This document shows, one piece after another, positions 18,253 to 26,052 of a stretch of DNA of 64,000 bases (the stretch's first letter is position 1; each line of letters starts with the position of its first letter). The notes under the pieces are model-generated. The model did no database searches. It saw only the letters and a list, made by a program, of their open reading frames with translations, and was not told where the DNA came from. The stretch is from Pseudomonadota bacterium (lineage in GTDB: Bacteria > Pseudomonadota > Gammaproteobacteria > Burkholderiales > Sulfuriferulaceae): NCBI GenBank assembly GCA_021795395.1, contig JAJYPN010000004.1, positions 1-64,000 on the forward strand. Direction: 5' to 3'. Both the position numbers and the translations under genes were made by a program.

Positions 18253-18968
18253 TATGATTACCCCTAAGATAAGCTTAAGACAGGATTACGTGTAACAATT
18301 TAATTTTCAAGCGCAAATGTATCATTATTTTGTTGTTATATTATTACGTTTTTTTTTATTTTCGGATGCTGGATCCTGCATCGAAAATAGGCTGATTACG
18401 AAAGCTCGGTCACTACAAATCACTATCCGGATCCTGACATGCGGCCATCAGCGAATTCTTGCAGGAACGATAGATTTTTCCTTACAAGGCGCTAATTTAT
18501 CCAAGGACTTGTAGGATAATTTCGGTGCTAATTGTATTAAGTATAATTTATTAAGTCAAACACAAAACAGGGGTTTGTTCTTTTATTTTTTTTCTCTCGC
18601 AATTGTTGTTTTTTTGTCTGTATTTTAGCGTGGAGCGAATTCGAATTTTGTGGATTGTTTTCCCGGATTATAAAAAATGAAACGTAGTCTGGTACACTCC
18701 TCGTCGTCAAAATCGGGCTGCACGTAAATTGAGGATTGCTGCCGCCATACGTCACTTTTGGACTGGAATCCGCTGGTTTGCGCTGACGCTGATTTTAAAA
18801 AAAACATCCGATAGACCAACATGCGTTTATTGTTATGAGACATGTTGTACTTGCCATTAAAATTCATCGGCTTGCTCTTGTATGATTTGCGTTCATACGA
18901 AGTTCGAAACGGGCATGGAATTTGCTGAGAACTTGCGATTCAATGCTGCAGGAAGTAACGGAGGGTAA
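18253..18968. other. Long AT-rich divergent intergenic region
   Basis: About 700 bases between the minus-strand export operon and the plus-strand sugar transferase gene, visibly richer in A and T than its surroundings. It should carry both divergent promoters. I searched by eye for a sigma-54 pattern (GG-N10-GC) suited to PrsR control and found no convincing one. An 80-codon minus-strand ORF (18625-18867) has no ribosome binding site and no family I recognise; I do not call it a gene. Confidence 0.5.
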
Positions 18969-19016
18969 ATGCGTATCCAGATTTTTGTGGCAATGATTAT
19001 GTGTTTGCATTGTTGA
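18969..19016 (+). CDS. Possible 15-codon leader ORF upstream of the sugar transferase
   Basis: A mini-ORF MRIQIFVAMIMCLHC follows a very strong ribosome binding site (CGGAGGGTAA just before the ATG). It ends 19 bases before the ATG of the XrtA sugar transferase, whose own binding site (TAAGG) is weaker. It could be a leader peptide that couples or tunes translation of the downstream gene. It is too short to judge by composition and may be chance. Confidence 0.25.
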   Translation: MRIQIFVAMIMCLHC

Positions 19017-19035
19017 CAGCGCTATAAGGTTAAAA

Positions 19036-20433
19036 ATGATTCGTTTATTTCGGCATTATATTTCGAGTAAGGCTTTGCTGCTCCTGGTGGTTGAGATGAT
19101 GATTTTTTTCATCTCGATTTATGCCGGTTCGGTGGTGCGCTTGGATACCGTGCATCCTTTGCTGACCGATGGCTCGCATAGTTTGTTTATGAATGCTCTG
19201 GCTTTTACCGCAATTATGCTGTTTGCGATGATTGCGTCCGGTCTTTATAATGATCTGGAATGGGAATTGGGCATGTGGGGAATGCTGCAGCGTATCGGTG
19301 CCGCGTTTTCCCTTGGCCTGGTATTGATGATACTGTTGTTTTATGTATTTCCGGTACTGTTTTTGGGACGCGGGCTGTTCTCCATTTCATTTGCCACCTC
19401 TGCCATCGCAGTCATTTCGTTTCGCTGGTTGGTATTCCATGGTTCAACCTGGCAAGGATTTAAACATCGCGTGCTGGTAATGGGAACGGGGACGCGAGCG
19501 GCGCAAATTGAATCGTTGAGTGCCAGTCCATCCATGCTCAAGCGTTTCCACGTTGTCGGTTATCTGGCATTTGGAGGGAATCAACACGCGGTAAGCAGCG
19601 AAAGGATCCTGCAAATGAAAACCAGTCTGCCCGATTTCGTGGCAGCGAACGATGTTGATGAAATCATCATGGCGGTGCGCGACCGCCGTGGTAATTTACC
19701 TTTCAGGGATTTGCTCGAATGCAAATTGATGGGTATCAAAATTATCGAATTGTCCGCATTTCTGGAAAGGGAAGTTGGGCAACTGAAACTGGAATCGCTT
19801 AATGCAAGTTGGATGATCAGTTCGGATGGATTTCCGAATGGTCTGGCGCGGGATTTGAATAAACGTATTTTCGATCTGATCGTAAGTGGTGCGTTGCTGA
19901 TATTTGCGATGCCGTTCATGGTTACTGCGGCATTATTTATTTTTTTCGAAACAGGTGCTCCGGTTATTTATCGCCAGGAAAGAGTAGGTTTGAACAATAA
20001 ACCCTATACGATTTATAAATTTCGCAGTATGCGTCTGGATGCGGAAAAAGGGGGCGTTGCCAGATGGGCATCCAAAAATGATGACCGGATTACCGCCGTA
20101 GGAAGGATTTTACGTAAGCTTCGCATCGACGAGTTGCCGCAGATTGTAAATGTATTCAAAGGAGATATGAGTTTCGTTGGTCCCCGCCCGGAGCGGCCGG
20201 TATTCGTCGAAACGCTCGCCGAGAAGATTCCTTATTATAAGGCCAGGCATACGATAAAACCCGGTATTACCGGATGGGCTCAAGTACGCTATGCCTATGG
20301 CGCCTCGTTGGAGGATGCCAGAGAGAAATTACAATACGATTTGTATTATGTAAAAAATCACAGTCTTTTTTTGGATATCCTGATTCTGTTCCAGACCATA
20401 CAAGTCGTATTGTGGGGGAAGGGTGCCCGTTGA
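19036..20433 (+). CDS. TIGR03013 family XrtA/PEP-CTERM system sugar transferase (initiating glycosyltransferase)
   Basis: A polyprenyl-phosphate sugar phosphotransferase (WbaP/EpsB type) that starts repeat-unit synthesis by moving a sugar-1-phosphate to undecaprenyl phosphate. The 465-residue protein has four N-terminal membrane helices (roughly 12-130), a CoA-binding-like domain with HRVLVMGTGTRAAQIESL, a fifth helix FDLIVSGALLIFAMPFMVTAALF near 280, then the catalytic bacterial sugar transferase domain with GAPVIYRQERVGLN, YKFRSMR, KLRIDELPQ, FVGPRPERPVF and GITGWAQVRYAYG. It is the first clear gene of the plus-strand block and faces away from the export operon. Confidence 0.94.
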   Translation: MIRLFRHYISSKALLLLVVEMMIFFISIYAGSVVRLDTVHPLLTDGSHSLFMNALAFTAIMLFAMIASGLYNDLEWELGMWGMLQRIGAAFSLGLVLMILLFYVFPVLFLGRGLFSISFATSAIAVISFRWLVFHGSTWQGFKHRVLVMGTGTRAAQIESLSASPSMLKRFHVVGYLAFGGNQHAVSSERILQMKTSLPDFVAANDVDEIIMAVRDRRGNLPFRDLLECKLMGIKIIELSAFLEREVGQLKLESLNASWMISSDGFPNGLARDLNKRIFDLIVSGALLIFAMPFMVTAALFIFFETGAPVIYRQERVGLNNKPYTIYKFRSMRLDAEKGGVARWASKNDDRITAVGRILRKLRIDELPQIVNVFKGDMSFVGPRPERPVFVETLAEKIPYYKARHTIKPGITGWAQVRYAYGASLEDAREKLQYDLYYVKNHSLFLDILILFQTIQVVLWGKGAR

Positions 20434-20460
20434 TGCCCGACTTATCCTTATAGATATTTA

Positions 20461-20596
20461 TGAGACCTGTGTCCGCTGTAGCGATTTCCGCTCAAGGCGA
20501 AACAAGCTGGGAAACCGGACGTACAAATTAGTACATGGTGATTTGGAATCTTTTTTCAACGAAACTGAGCAGCGCAGCGATCGTGCAAAGCTTTTC
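20461..20596 (+). repeat. Dispersed intergenic repeat, copy 2 (136 bp)
   Basis: This sequence, between the sugar transferase gene and prsK, aligns along its whole length with the reverse complement of 27660-27800. Shared blocks include GTAGCGA, CCGCTCA, GAAACCGGA, CGTACAA, TAGTACATG, AACGAAA, TGAGCA, GCGCAG and ATCGTGCAAAGCT. The ends are degraded terminal repeats (TGAGACCTGTG... and ...GTGCAAAGCTTTTC). It carries no coding capacity I can support. Confidence 0.8.
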
Positions 20597-20652
20597 TGTA
20601 GCCTGGAGAACCGTGAAATGCCGGCCTGTAGATTCAATCTCAATTCCACTCG

Positions 20653-22695
20653 ATGAATTTGCTTGTCATCAGCTATTTAACGACCGCAGTTTTCTTCTCT
20701 TTGCTGGGATCGGGCTTGCTGTTCAACCTCAAATGGCAACAGCGCAGTACCGCCTTGACCGCGGCATGCCTGATTACTGCGTTCTGGGGATTAACCAATG
20801 CGCTCGGAGTTCATAGTCTATTTTTCCAGTTTGTTTCCGAATTGTTGGAGATCTTGAGAGACGCGATGTGGCTGGCCTTTACCTGGGAAGTGTCTTCTGC
20901 TTCCGGTAAATCGCGCCCTCTGGAATTTATTACATCCGGTTCACGCCCCCGGTTTTTTTTTGCGGCGCTGATTCTTGTTGCAGTCTATATTCATTTCAGT
21001 AAACCGGTGCCGGTCAGCTTCCCATATCTTGCTTATATATTCATGCATGTAGTGCTTGCGGTTACAGGCATGGTATCGATCGAACAATTATTCAGAAATG
21101 CGCATCCCGACTCAAGATGGGGAATCAAATTCATGAGTCTGGGTGTAGGTATTATTTTCTCCTATGATTTCTATGTGTATTCCGATGCCATGCTGTTCCG
21201 CCATATCGATGCATCGTTATGGATAGCGCGCGGTTTTGTTGACGCGTTTGCCGTACCGCTGATTCTGGTTTCGGTAATACGTAATCCACAATGGAAACTG
21301 CGGGTACGAACTTCAAGGCAAGTGGTTTTCCATACCATGGCATTGTTCGGTTCAGGAGCCTACCTGCTGGTGATGGCCGCTGCGGGATATTACATACGGA
21401 TCATAGGCGGGACCTGGGGTGCGGTATTGCAGATCGCATTTTTTTTCGGCGCTACGGTCTTATTGCTGATTATTTTTTTTTCGGGGGGAGCACGCTCAAA
21501 ATTACGGGTTATGTTAAGCAAGCATTTCTTCAGTTACAAATATGATTATCGAGAAGAGTGGTTGCGGTTTACGCGCACCTTGCTGGCATCCAAACCCAAT
21601 GAACAGATTTACGAAGCGGCCATACAGGCTATTGCTGCACTGGTTGAATCGACTGGCGGCGCACTTTGGATGGAACAGGAAGTGGGGACGGGATTTGTGT
21701 GTCTGGCACATCATAACATGGCGATGCCTTCGCTGATCGTTCCCAGCCGCGACTCGATGATTCGTTTTTTGTTGCGCTCCAAATGGGTGATAAATATTGA
21801 TGAATATCGTCCTGATCCGGAGAAGTACGGTGATCTCATCATGCCCGATTGGCTACTGGCGCTGGATACGGCATGGCTGGTAGTACCCCTGATGCTGTAC
21901 GAACAAGTGTTGGGATTTATTGTGTTGGCAGCGCCGCGCACCGAAGTGCAGTTTAATTGGGAAGTCAGCGATCTGTTAAAGGCGGCCGGTCATCAACTGG
22001 CCAGTCATCTGGCGCAGAAACGTGCAAACGATGCGCTGGTGGTGGCGAAACAGTTCGATTCATTCAATCGTATGTCTGCCTTTGTGGTGCACGAATTGAA
22101 AAATCTGATCATGCAGCTGTCCTTGATGGTATCGAATGCGGAAAAACATGGCAATAATCCGGAATTCCAAGCTGATATGTTGTTGACCGTGGAAAATTCG
22201 GTACAAAAAATGAATCATCTATTGCAGCAATTCCATACCAACTCTGCAACCGGCGAGCAGCGAAAAGTAGTGGAACTCTATGCGTTGCTTGAAGAGGTGA
22301 TACAAGAAAAGGCCGCTTATCGGCCAACCCCCCGGTTATCGGGCGATCGCGGGATAACCTTGGTCGCCAACCGGGAAATGCTGGGCCGGGTGATCGGTCA
22401 CCTGATTCAGAATGCGTGCGAGGCAACGCAGAATGAAGGTAAAGTGGATGTGCGATTGAAATCCATGGGAGAATTTGTCCTGATCGAAGTGGAAGACAAT
22501 GGAAAAGGTATGGATGAGAATTTCATCCGCGAACATTTGTTCAGGCCATTCGATTCCACCAAACGATCCGGTATGGGGATAGGCGCGTATGAATGCCTGA
22601 CTTATGCGCATGAATCTGGCGGAACGCTGGAAGTCAGCAGTGTACCCGATCGGGGCAGTTTGTTTAAACTGACGCTGCCATTGGTCAAACCGTAA
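20653..22695 (+). CDS. prsK: XrtA/PEP-CTERM system histidine kinase PrsK
   Basis: The sensor kinase of the PrsK/PrsR two-component pair that controls PEP-CTERM/exopolysaccharide genes. The 680-residue protein has an N-terminal membrane region of about eight helices (to about residue 285), a GAF-like domain (about 310-450, e.g. TGGALWMEQEVG), then the kinase core: H-box FVVHELKNLIMQLSLMV with the phospho-accepting histidine, N-box HLIQNACEAT, G1 VEDNGKGMD and G2 GMGIGAYECL. Its cognate regulator follows after 66 bp. The ATG at 20653 has no obvious ribosome binding site; the space upstream is filled by an intergenic repeat. Confidence 0.95.
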   Translation: MNLLVISYLTTAVFFSLLGSGLLFNLKWQQRSTALTAACLITAFWGLTNALGVHSLFFQFVSELLEILRDAMWLAFTWEVSSASGKSRPLEFITSGSRPRFFFAALILVAVYIHFSKPVPVSFPYLAYIFMHVVLAVTGMVSIEQLFRNAHPDSRWGIKFMSLGVGIIFSYDFYVYSDAMLFRHIDASLWIARGFVDAFAVPLILVSVIRNPQWKLRVRTSRQVVFHTMALFGSGAYLLVMAAAGYYIRIIGGTWGAVLQIAFFFGATVLLLIIFFSGGARSKLRVMLSKHFFSYKYDYREEWLRFTRTLLASKPNEQIYEAAIQAIAALVESTGGALWMEQEVGTGFVCLAHHNMAMPSLIVPSRDSMIRFLLRSKWVINIDEYRPDPEKYGDLIMPDWLLALDTAWLVVPLMLYEQVLGFIVLAAPRTEVQFNWEVSDLLKAAGHQLASHLAQKRANDALVVAKQFDSFNRMSAFVVHELKNLIMQLSLMVSNAEKHGNNPEFQADMLLTVENSVQKMNHLLQQFHTNSATGEQRKVVELYALLEEVIQEKAAYRPTPRLSGDRGITLVANREMLGRVIGHLIQNACEATQNEGKVDVRLKSMGEFVLIEVEDNGKGMDENFIREHLFRPFDSTKRSGMGIGAYECLTYAHESGGTLEVSSVPDRGSLFKLTLPLVKP

Positions 22696-22761
22696 CGTGA
22701 TGGATGGGGTGATGGCTGTCTATCAGAAAAATTGCTGGTTTTCCTGCAGGAGAAATTCAAG

Positions 22762-24114
22762 GTGAGTTCATCAAAGAAAATATTGTTGCTGGTCGATGAC
22801 GATACGGGCTTGCAAAAACAATTGCGATGGACTTTGGACGCGTATGACATACAGGTAGCCAAGGACAGGGAAAGCGCCATTTCACAGGTTCGCCGTTTTG
22901 AACCGCCGGTGGTCCTGCTGGATTTGGGGTTGCCGCCCGATCGGGAGGGAGCTACGGAAGGGCTGGCGACTCTGGAGCAAATTCTGAAATTGATGCCGAC
23001 AGCCAAAATCATTGTGGTCACCGGCAATCAGGATCGTGAAAATGCGGTACGGGCAATCGGCATGGGGGCCTACGATTTTTATCAGAAGCCGTTTGAACCC
23101 GAAATGCTGAGCCTGATCGTCGGCCGGGCGATGCACGTGCATCAACTGGAACAGGAAAACCGGCAGTTGAAGCAGCCCGCCCTGAATGAATCCATGCAGG
23201 GGCTTTTGACGGGTGATATGCAAATGCAGAAATTATGCCGTACCGTCGAGCGTGTTGCGACTTCGGACGCCACGGTACTGGTTGTAGGTGAAAGCGGTAC
23301 GGGTAAGGAACTGATCGCGCGAGCCCTGCATGCATTCAGTTCGCGCGTAACGCAACGTATGGTCGCCATTAATTGCGCCGCGATACCCGAAAATCTGCTC
23401 GAAAGCGAATTATTCGGTTTTGAAAAGGGCGCATTCACCGGCGCTGCGAAACAGACCATAGGGCGTATCGAACATGCGCATGGAGGGACCTTGTTTCTGG
23501 ATGAAATCGGCGATTTGCCGATTTCCCTGCAAGCCAAGCTGTTGCGTTTTTTACAGGAGCGGGTTATCGAGCGTTTGGGCGGCAGAAATGAAATTGCTGT
23601 CGATGTCCGCGTCGTGTGCGCGACACACCAGAATTTGCAGGAGCTGATCAAACTGGGCCGTTTTCGCGAAGATTTGTATTACCGGTTGAGCGAGATTACG
23701 GTAAAAATTCCTCCGTTGCGCATGCGCGACGGCGATGCAGTGCTATTGGCGCATGCTTTTTTTGAGAAATTCAATCGGGAACAGGGACGTACGTTGCGCG
23801 GTTTTCATCCGGAAGCATTAAGCAGGATTGAAACGTATGCGTGGCCGGGAAATGTGCGGGAAATGGAAAATGTGATAAAACGTGCGGTGATCATGGCGGA
23901 TGGCCATTATATCGGCGCCGATGATCTTTCCATTGAATCCGTTCAGGAAGAAGCGATACCTGTCAATTTGCGGCAAGTGCGCGAAGACGCGGAACGCAAG
24001 GCCATTACCATGGCGATCGGGCGCAGCAACGGCAACATTGCAAAAGCGGCTGAAGCGTTGGGAATTACGCGGCCTACGCTGTATGATTTGATGACCAAAT
24101 ACGGAATGAAATAA
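22762..24114 (+). CDS. prsR: XrtA/PEP-CTERM system response regulator PrsR (sigma-54 dependent)
   Basis: An NtrC-type activator. The receiver domain has KILLLVDDD and the phospho-acceptor aspartate in VVLLDLGLP; the AAA+ domain has Walker A GESGTGKELIARALH, the sigma-54 contact loop GAFTGA, and GTLFLDEIGDLP; a Fis-type helix-turn-helix (NIAKAAEALGITRPTLYDL) ends the protein. It should activate sigma-54 promoters of PEP-CTERM genes when phosphorylated by PrsK. I choose the GTG at 22762, preceded by CAGGAG at nine bases, over the TTG at 22732 in the ORF track, since the TTG adds a leader not expected in the family. Confidence 0.95.
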   Translation: MSSSKKILLLVDDDTGLQKQLRWTLDAYDIQVAKDRESAISQVRRFEPPVVLLDLGLPPDREGATEGLATLEQILKLMPTAKIIVVTGNQDRENAVRAIGMGAYDFYQKPFEPEMLSLIVGRAMHVHQLEQENRQLKQPALNESMQGLLTGDMQMQKLCRTVERVATSDATVLVVGESGTGKELIARALHAFSSRVTQRMVAINCAAIPENLLESELFGFEKGAFTGAAKQTIGRIEHAHGGTLFLDEIGDLPISLQAKLLRFLQERVIERLGGRNEIAVDVRVVCATHQNLQELIKLGRFREDLYYRLSEITVKIPPLRMRDGDAVLLAHAFFEKFNREQGRTLRGFHPEALSRIETYAWPGNVREMENVIKRAVIMADGHYIGADDLSIESVQEEAIPVNLRQVREDAERKAITMAIGRSNGNIAKAAEALGITRPTLYDLMTKYGMK

Positions 24115-25257
24115 ATGGACTCGCACTATAGCGTGACGATATACCAACATATGGATGCTTTGCCGCCAGGTTGTGAAGAATTGTTTGAAGCGGAAGAACG
24201 GCTCAGCATTTTTTTTGGACGGCACTGGTTGCGAAATCTGGCGCAACACGGATTGGACGAAGGCGAGTCGTTACGAATTTATGTGGCCAGCGATGCAGAC
24301 GGAGTGCAAGGAATCCTGCCGATGCGTTATTCGATTCAGTCAGCGGGCCATACGCTCCGCCGGATTGAAGCGCTGGCCAATTATTACACTTCCCTGTTTC
24401 GTCCGCTCTTGCGCAAAGGCAACGAACAGGCGATATTATTGACTTTGGCTCATGCGCTGGCGCGGGATGCGCAACGATTCGATGTCGTCGACCTTCATCC
24501 TTTGCCTCAGGACGAGCCTCTGTATGGCTGGATGAAAAACGCCTTGCAGCAGGCAGGGATGCTGGTGCAGCCGTATTTTTGCTTTGGCAATTGGTATCTG
24601 ACCGTGGACGGGCGCAGCTATCGGCAATACCATGACACCTTTCCTTCCCAATTGAAAAATACACTGAAACGCAAGACCAAACAGTTCGAAGCCGATGCCA
24701 GTACGCGAATCCGGATCTTTACACGTTCGGAAGAGATGGATCGCGCAATTGCTGACTATGAAAAAGTGTATCATTCCAGCTGGAAAGTGCCCGAACCTCA
24801 TCCGCAGTTCATGCCTGGCCTGATCCGCTTTTGCGCTGAACAAGGCTGGCTCAGGCTGGGTGTAGCCTATGTTGAAGCAGAGCCGGTGGCGGCACAGGTT
24901 TGGATTGTGCATGATGGCATCGCGGCCATTTATAAACTGGCTTATGACGAAAACTATGCAAAGTTATCCGCCGGTTCGATATTGACGTCGAAATTGATGG
25001 AATATGTAATCGACGTCGACAAGGTTCGCGAAGTGGATTATCTGACCGGCGACGACGGTTACAAAAAAGACTGGATGAGCCATCGGCGCGAAAGATGGGG
25101 ACTGGCGGCTTATAATCTGCGCACGGTAAGTGGTTTGACCTATGGAATGGCCAGCCTGGGATGGAATATGATCAAAAAAACCCGGATACAATGTCGCAGA
25201 TGGTTTGCGAGAGCGAATCCGGAAACCGTGCTCACCAATTCAAATCGGAACGGATGA
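24115..25257 (+). CDS. GNAT/FemAB-like acyltransferase in XrtA locus
   Basis: A 380-residue protein of the GNAT superfamily (BioF2-like/Acetyltransf_6 type). The second half carries the recognisable acceptor and CoA-site pattern: LRLGVAYVEAEPVAAQVWIVHDG, AIYKLAYDENYAKLSAGSIL and the final VDYLTGDDGYKKDWM. In XrtA clusters proteins of this kind accompany prsR and probably acylate or aminoacylate a polysaccharide precursor; the substrate is unknown. The ATG overlaps nothing: it directly abuts the prsR stop (TAAATG), so the two are co-translated. Confidence 0.8.
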   Translation: MDSHYSVTIYQHMDALPPGCEELFEAEERLSIFFGRHWLRNLAQHGLDEGESLRIYVASDADGVQGILPMRYSIQSAGHTLRRIEALANYYTSLFRPLLRKGNEQAILLTLAHALARDAQRFDVVDLHPLPQDEPLYGWMKNALQQAGMLVQPYFCFGNWYLTVDGRSYRQYHDTFPSQLKNTLKRKTKQFEADASTRIRIFTRSEEMDRAIADYEKVYHSSWKVPEPHPQFMPGLIRFCAEQGWLRLGVAYVEAEPVAAQVWIVHDGIAAIYKLAYDENYAKLSAGSILTSKLMEYVIDVDKVREVDYLTGDDGYKKDWMSHRRERWGLAAYNLRTVSGLTYGMASLGWNMIKKTRIQCRRWFARANPETVLTNSNRNG

Positions 25258-25260
25258 ACG

Positions 25261-26052
25261 ATGAAAAACATCATCAATGACTACCGCACATTTTTCCTGG
25301 GAATGGTTTTGTTAGTATCGGCTACGATCTGCCAGCACGCCAATGCCGCAAGTTTTCCCGATACCGTAAGGCGGGTTAAACAATCCATAGTTGCCATAGG
25401 TACCGAAAGAACCGACCCCTTTCCGGAAACGAAGTTTATGGGCACAGGTTTTGTGGTGGGCGACGGGTCCTATGTCATGACTAACGCACATGTGATTCCT
25501 GCTGTGCTCGATCCGGAAAGCAAGGAGAATCTGACCGTATTCGTGGGCAATGGTCAGCAGGCAAAACCTGTAAAAGTCGAGGTGGTGAAGATAGATCATG
25601 AACATGATCTGGCTCTGTTGAAAATGAGCGGCATAACGTTGCCGTCATTGCATTTCGGTAATTCCGACACCGTGCGCGAGGGTGATTGGTTAGCCTTTAC
25701 CGGTTACCCGATCGGTATTGTGCTGGGTTTGTATCCCGCTACGCATCGCGCCACTTTATCCAGCATTACGCCTATCGTGATACCGGCCCGTCATGCCAGC
25801 GATCTGAACGCCAAATCGATTAAAAAACTCTTAACGCCGTTTACGGTGTTTCAGCTGGATGGAACTGCTTATCCTGGAAACAGCGGCAGCCCTTTGTATT
25901 TCCCCGATACGGGCGAAGTGATCGGAATCATCAATCTGGTGTTTGTGAAAAATACGAAGGAAAATGTATTGTCGCAACCTTCCGGTATCGCTTATGCCAT
26001 TCCGGGGCGATATATGGTGCAATTGATGCGGCAAGCAGGTGTCACTCCATAG
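25261..26052 (+). CDS. Secreted trypsin-like serine protease (S1/S1C)
   Basis: A 263-residue periplasmic or secreted serine protease. A signal peptide (about 30 residues, cleavage after QHANA) leads into a chymotrypsin fold with the full catalytic triad: histidine in MTNAHVIP, aspartate in DHEHDLALLKM and serine in YPGNSGSPLYF. No PDZ domain follows, unlike DegP/DegQ. It begins 3 bp after the acyltransferase gene, so it belongs to the prsK-prsR transcription unit; it may process or control the quality of exported PEP-CTERM proteins (inference). Its 3' end overlaps the convergent acyl-CoA ligase gene by 11 bp. Confidence 0.88.
   Translation: MKNIINDYRTFFLGMVLLVSATICQHANAASFPDTVRRVKQSIVAIGTERTDPFPETKFMGTGFVVGDGSYVMTNAHVIPAVLDPESKENLTVFVGNGQQAKPVKVEVVKIDHEHDLALLKMSGITLPSLHFGNSDTVREGDWLAFTGYPIGIVLGLYPATHRATLSSITPIVIPARHASDLNAKSIKKLLTPFTVFQLDGTAYPGNSGSPLYFPDTGEVIGIINLVFVKNTKENVLSQPSGIAYAIPGRYMVQLMRQAGVTP

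Noticed and set aside
18625-18867. 80-codon minus-strand ORF in the divergent XrtA control region
   Set aside because: No ribosome binding site, no known family, AT-rich random-looking composition.
18900-19035. Sigma-54 promoter candidate TGGCAATGATTATGTGTTTGCA
   Set aside because: The distance between the GG and GC elements is six bases too long for a -24/-12 promoter.
20480-20560. Possible cyclic-di-GMP riboswitch upstream of prsK
   Set aside because: The GEMM core motifs are absent; the stretch is explained by the dispersed repeat.
20423-20656. 77-codon ORF between the sugar transferase and prsK
   Set aside because: Most of it is the intergenic repeat read in one frame; it starts inside the previous gene and ends inside prsK.
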